Below, piece by piece: positions 41,855 through 44,993 of a DNA stretch of 44,993 bases (within the stretch, counting starts at the first letter, position 1; each line of letters opens with the position of its first letter). The translations under genes and the position numbers were made by a program. A model generated the notes under the pieces. That model was not told the origin of the DNA. It saw nothing but the letters and a program-made list of their open reading frames with translations, and ran no database searches. Location of the stretch: NCBI GenBank assembly GCA_012523895.1, contig JAAYSZ010000018.1:1-44993 (forward strand), read 5' to 3'. This stretch comes from Erysipelotrichaceae bacterium (GTDB lineage Bacteria; Bacillota_I; Bacilli_A; Erysipelotrichales; Erysipelotrichaceae).

Positions 41855-43215
41855 AATTCACCCCTGCTTTTCAAAATTTGTTTTTGTTTATTTCTTTCTT
41901 TTTGTTGTTTCTTTATTTGACTTTTAATAAATTCTCTTTTTTGTTTTCTTTTAATTCTTTCAATTTCTTGTTTTCTTTTCTTTTTATATCCTGGTTTTAC
42001 CTTAGTATTTTTTCTTGTTAAAACTTTAGCAATTTCTTTTTCAACTAAATCGTTTTTAGGTTTTCTTTTATACCCAAATGGTTTTAAATCTCTCCATTTT
42101 CCATCTCTAAAAACTCTATGAGAAAACGATATTCCTCTAGTTTGAAGGGTTTTAATAGCTCTTGTATCACTTTCATGATATAAAGCAAAACAAGTTCCTT
42201 CTTTTCCACTTCTTCCAGTTCTTCCAGATCTATGTATATAAAAATCTAAATCCATAGGAAAACCACATGAAATTACATGAGTTATACCTTCTATATCTAA
42301 ACCTCTAGAAGCAATGTCAGTAGCAACAACATATGTCTGTGTTAAATTTGTAAGTTCCTTCATTGCTTGCTTTCTTTCCCTACTAGTTAAACCACCGTGA
42401 ATTTCTAATAAAGATAATCCATTCTCTCGTAATTCTAAAGCGATTTTACTTGCTTCTTCTCTTGTATTTGCAACAATCAAACAAACATAAGGCATAAAAC
42501 CATCTTTTATTTCTAATATAATTTCACTATAAGATTTATGCTTACATGGTACTAAAATATGATTTATTTTTGGATTAAAATTGCTTTCCTCTTGCATATC
42601 AATAGTCATACTGTTATGCATATACTTTTTTAGAAAATGTTTTAAAGCCATTGGAATTGTAGCACTAAATGCAAGCATTTGTAATTTTTCAGGCATTTTA
42701 GAACATATTGCGTCAACATCATCTAAAAATCCAAATTCTAAAATCATATCAGCTTCATCCAATACAAAATAATTACATGTATCAACCCTTAAAACTCCTT
42801 CATCTAAAAATAAATCCTTAATCCTTCCAGGAGTTCCTATAACTATATGTGGTTGAATACTCAAAGATTCAATCATTCTATCCTTATTAATCCCACCTGT
42901 AATTAATTTAATATTAATATTTGGATTTGCATTTACCATTTCTTTAGAAAACTCAAAAATTTGTACAGCTAGCTCTCTAGTTGGCGCAATGATAACAGCT
43001 TGTACTTCATTTTGAGTAGTATCAATTTTTTCCATTATAGGAATTAAAAATGCATGTGTTTTTCCTGTACCAGTTGCAGATATAGCAATAATATCTCTTC
43101 CTCTTATTGCATAAGGTATAACTGCATCTTGTATTGGTGTTGGTTTTTCAAACTTATTTAAACTAATAAACTTTTTTGTAAATTCATTAAAATTATAATC
43201 ATTAAATGTTTTCAT
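41851..43215 (-). CDS. cshB: DEAD-box RNA helicase CshB
   Basis: An ATP-dependent RNA helicase for ribosome assembly and RNA turnover, cold-related in Bacillus. The Q motif is FEKPTPIQ, motif I is ATGTGKT (about 44-50), then APTRELA, VLDEADMIL, FSAT, the motif V region VATDIASRGLDI and motif VI HRSGRTGR. A very basic tail (about 370-454) should bind RNA. Synteny with nfo and ispH, as in Bacillus, favours CshB over CshA. It ends with TGA, evidence for a standard code. Confidence 0.92.
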   Translation of the reverse strand: MKTFNDYNFNEFTKKFISLNKFEKPTPIQDAVIPYAIRGRDIIAISATGTGKTHAFLIPIMEKIDTTQNEVQAVIIAPTRELAVQIFEFSKEMVNANPNINIKLITGGINKDRMIESLSIQPHIVIGTPGRIKDLFLDEGVLRVDTCNYFVLDEADMILEFGFLDDVDAICSKMPEKLQMLAFSATIPMALKHFLKKYMHNSMTIDMQEESNFNPKINHILVPCKHKSYSEIILEIKDGFMPYVCLIVANTREEASKIALELRENGLSLLEIHGGLTSRERKQAMKELTNLTQTYVVATDIASRGLDIEGITHVISCGFPMDLDFYIHRSGRTGRSGKEGTCFALYHESDTRAIKTLQTRGISFSHRVFRDGKWRDLKPFGYKRKPKNDLVEKEIAKVLTRKNTKVKPGYKKKRKQEIERIKRKQKREFIKSQIKKQQKERNKQKQILKSRGEL

Positions 43216-43276
43216 AGATTCATCCTTCCATTTGCATTATACTAGTTTTAAAGGTTTTAAGAAAGGAATTGACTAT

Positions 43277-44185
43277 ATGAATATTATTACTGTTACTCCT
43301 AGAGGGTATTGTAAAGGAGTTATTAATGCAATAAATCTTGTTAAACAAACAAGAAAAGAAAATCCTAATGAAAAAATAACTATGTTAGGAATGATTGTTC
43401 ATAATAAATATGTTGTAAAAGCATTTGAAGAAATTGGAATTAAATGTATTGACGCAAAAAATAAAACTAGATTAGAACTTTTAGATGAAGTTGATAGTGG
43501 AATTGTAATCATAACTGCCCATGGTGCTAGTGAAGAAGTAACCATTAAAGCAAAAGAAAAAGGACTTAAAGTTGTTGATGCTACATGTATTGATGTAATA
43601 AAAACACATAAAATAGTTAAAGAACATATAAAGCACGGTGACGTAATTTATATTGGTAAAAAAACACACCCAGAAGCAGAGGCTATTGTTTCTATAAGTA
43701 ATAAAGTTCATTTAATTTCTAACTTAGATGATGTTGATAATCTTCCAAAAGATTTATTTAATCCTTTAATAACTAATCAAACAACAATGAGTTTATATAA
43801 TATTGAGATTTTAATTAATGCTTGTCTTTTAAAATATAAAAATGCAAAAGTTGCTGAAGAAATATGCAATGCAACTAGAATTAGACAAGAGGCTGTTAGA
43901 AATTTAAAAGATGTTGATACTTTATTAGTAGTCGGTGATGTTAATTCAAATAACTCAAATCAATTAAGAAATATAGGACTAAACTCCGGTATTAAAAATG
44001 CATATCTAATTGAAACAGTTAATGATTTAACAAAAGAAATGTTAGAAAACTTTAAAACTGTTGCTATAACAAGTGGTGCTTCTACTCCTACTTATTTAAC
44101 ATCTCAAGTAATTGAAAAATTAAAAGAATATATAGAAACAAAAGAATTAAAAAAAGAAATAATTGATATTACCAAAATTATTTAG
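43277..44185 (+). CDS. ispH: 4-hydroxy-3-methylbut-2-enyl diphosphate reductase (IspH)
   Basis: The last MEP-pathway step, a 4Fe-4S enzyme giving IPP and DMAPP. I start at ATG 43277 (MNIITVTPRGYCKGV), which has AAAGGAAT upstream. An upstream in-frame TTG lacks a ribosome binding site. Three cluster cysteines are visible: PRGYCKGV (C12), VDATCIDV and EEICNATRIRQEA. Substrate histidines appear in HNKYVV, AHGAS and HPEAEA. The 302-residue length is typical. It is divergent from cshB. Confidence 0.95.
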   Translation: MNIITVTPRGYCKGVINAINLVKQTRKENPNEKITMLGMIVHNKYVVKAFEEIGIKCIDAKNKTRLELLDEVDSGIVIITAHGASEEVTIKAKEKGLKVVDATCIDVIKTHKIVKEHIKHGDVIYIGKKTHPEAEAIVSISNKVHLISNLDDVDNLPKDLFNPLITNQTTMSLYNIEILINACLLKYKNAKVAEEICNATRIRQEAVRNLKDVDTLLVVGDVNSNNSNQLRNIGLNSGIKNAYLIETVNDLTKEMLENFKTVAITSGASTPTYLTSQVIEKLKEYIETKELKKEIIDITKII

Positions 44186-44864
44186 TTAATAATATTATTT
44201 CTTCTTCAGTTAAATACCTATATTCACCTAATTCTAATGTAGAATCAAGATTTAATTCACCTATCTTGATTCTTTTTAAATATACTACTTTATTATTTAA
44301 CTTGTTAAACATTCTTTTTATCTGATGATATTTTCCTTCATAAATAGTTAATTCATAATAATCATTTACTTCTTTTATTATTGCAGGAAGACATTTTTCA
44401 TCATCAATAATCATTCCACTTTCAATTTTTAATATATCTTCATTGCTTAATTTATTTTCACTATGAACTTCATATGTTTTTGGAACTTTATTTTTTGGTG
44501 TTAGTAACTTATGAGCTAGTTGACCATCATTACTAATTAAACAAAATCCTTCTGTATCAATATCTAATCTACCTACTGGAAATAAACCCTTTGTTTTATC
44601 ATCAATAATATCTAATACAGTCATATGATTTTCATCAAAAGTAGAACATATTATATCTTGAGGTTTATTTAACATTATATATACAAATTCTTGATAAATA
44701 AATTCTTCATCATAAACTTGTATTAAATCATTTATATCAACTTTAAAAGTTTCTTTTAAAATAGTTTCGTTATTAACTTTTACAAAACCTTTTCTTATAA
44801 CTTTTTTGACTTCTTTTCTACTTCCATATCCTTTATTGGATAAAACCTTATCTAATCTATCCAT
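44178..44864 (-). CDS. rsuA: RsuA/RluB-family pseudouridine synthase
   Basis: It converts a specific rRNA uridine to pseudouridine. An S4 RNA-binding domain covers about 1-60 (RLDKVLSNKGYGSRKEVKKVI). The catalytic domain has GRLDIDTEGFCLISNDG with the active aspartate (about 101) and the KTYEVH and GKYHQIKRMF motifs. The LLTPKNKVPKTYEV segment fits RsuA (16S U516) better than RluB, but the 228-residue length allows either. It overlaps the ispH stop by 8 nt convergently. Its start is 2 nt after the stop of the partial gene to the right. Confidence 0.85.
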   Translation of the reverse strand: MDRLDKVLSNKGYGSRKEVKKVIRKGFVKVNNETILKETFKVDINDLIQVYDEEFIYQEFVYIMLNKPQDIICSTFDENHMTVLDIIDDKTKGLFPVGRLDIDTEGFCLISNDGQLAHKLLTPKNKVPKTYEVHSENKLSNEDILKIESGMIIDDEKCLPAIIKEVNDYYELTIYEGKYHQIKRMFNKLNNKVVYLKRIKIGELNLDSTLELGEYRYLTEEEIILLTK

Positions 44865-44866
44865 TA

Positions 44867-44993
44867 TTACCTTGTATGATAATTATGTACCTTGTCATAC
44901 ATAAAATCATATTCCTTTCTAACCTTTGATAGAATGAAGTAGAAACCATGTTTACTCTTATTTTTTTCCTGTGGTTTGTCTACTTTTTGGAGG
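44867..44993 (-). CDS. Partial CDS, C-terminus of an unidentified protein
   Basis: An open frame of 41 codons runs off the right edge and stops (TAA, 44867-44869) two bases before the rsuA ATG. The end is lysine-rich, then aromatic and basic (GFYFILSKVRKEYDF, finishing HNYHTR). This spacing suggests an operon with rsuA. The gene is truncated, so I cannot name it. Membrane flippase or scpB homologues are common here in Bacillota, but the tail does not prove either. Confidence 0.45.
   Translation of the reverse strand, partial: LQKVDKPQEKNKSKHGFYFILSKVRKEYDFMYDKVHNYHTR

Noticed and set aside
1..44993. TGA read as tryptophan (Mycoplasma code)
   Set aside because: All conserved proteins are full length with TGG for Trp, and TGA ends cshB, the MFS gene at 25883 and the lysine-rich protein gene at 31680.
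1..44993. CRISPR arrays, insertion sequences, prophage or toxin-antitoxin islands
   Set aside because: No direct-repeat arrays, transposases, integrases or terminal inverted repeats were found by eye.

Overview
The window is a very AT-rich chromosomal segment of a low-GC Bacillota (class Bacilli in the broad sense, the neighbourhood of Erysipelotrichales, RF39 and other Mollicutes-related lineages). The clues are strong A/T codon bias, AGGAGG ribosome binding sites, Spx, ComK and ComG homologues, Bacillus-like gene neighbourhoods (trpS next to spx; ispH, cshB, nfo; infC-rpmI-rplT; cmk, der, gpsA) and a bifunctional penicillin-binding protein, so the cell is walled. TGA is used as a stop (cshB and two others), and conserved proteins read through completely in the standard code, so this is not a TGA=Trp mycoplasma. 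The species cannot be named from sequence alone. Almost every gene is housekeeping. I see no insertion sequence, prophage, CRISPR array or other mobile island, and no gene-free stretch over 300 bases.

Layout. 0.1-5 kb: recD2 and mnmA, spx, and divergent trpS. 5-8.2 kb (minus): a 58-residue membrane protein, a RidA with a cysteine-rich tail, a terminator, a ComK-like competence regulator, rmuC and a YitT-type membrane protein. 8.2-10 kb (minus): rdgB, a Lit/DUF1461 membrane protein and trmL. 10-12.9 kb: gltX (plus) facing the infC-rpmI-rplT operon with an L20-type attenuator leader. 12.9-14 kb: a DUF4349 lipoprotein (plus) and tRNA-Arg(UCU). 14-23 kb (minus): a tightly packed dnaE, response regulator, histidine kinase, methyltransferase and secreted GH2 beta-galactosidase cluster. 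23-26 kb: a class A PBP (plus). 26-31 kb (minus): a tail-anchored protein, cmk, der, gpsA and an MFS transporter. 30.8-31.7 kb: FMN riboswitch and ribU. 31.7-36.8 kb (minus): comGA-comGG, efp and a lysine-rich membrane protein. 36.9-39.9 kb (minus): rpmG, an MBL-fold hydrolase, a uridine-phosphorylase-like enzyme and an MFS transporter. 39.9-45 kb: ispG and ispH (plus), cshB and nfo (minus), an RsuA-type pseudouridine synthase and a partial gene running off the right edge.

Togetherness and novelty. The most coherent accessory theme is natural transformation: a ComK-family regulator and a complete comG-type pseudopilus operon lie in one window, with recombination and repair genes (rmuC, recD2, nfo) nearby. 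The comK-like gene has an intrinsic terminator whose stem contains its ribosome binding site and whose U-run ends at its start codon. EF-P, directly downstream of comGG, has methionine where Bacillus EF-P carries its modified lysine. RidA and Spx both carry unusual C-terminal cysteine clusters. No wholly new multi-gene system is evident. The best leads are these departures within known families and the regulatory RNA structures.
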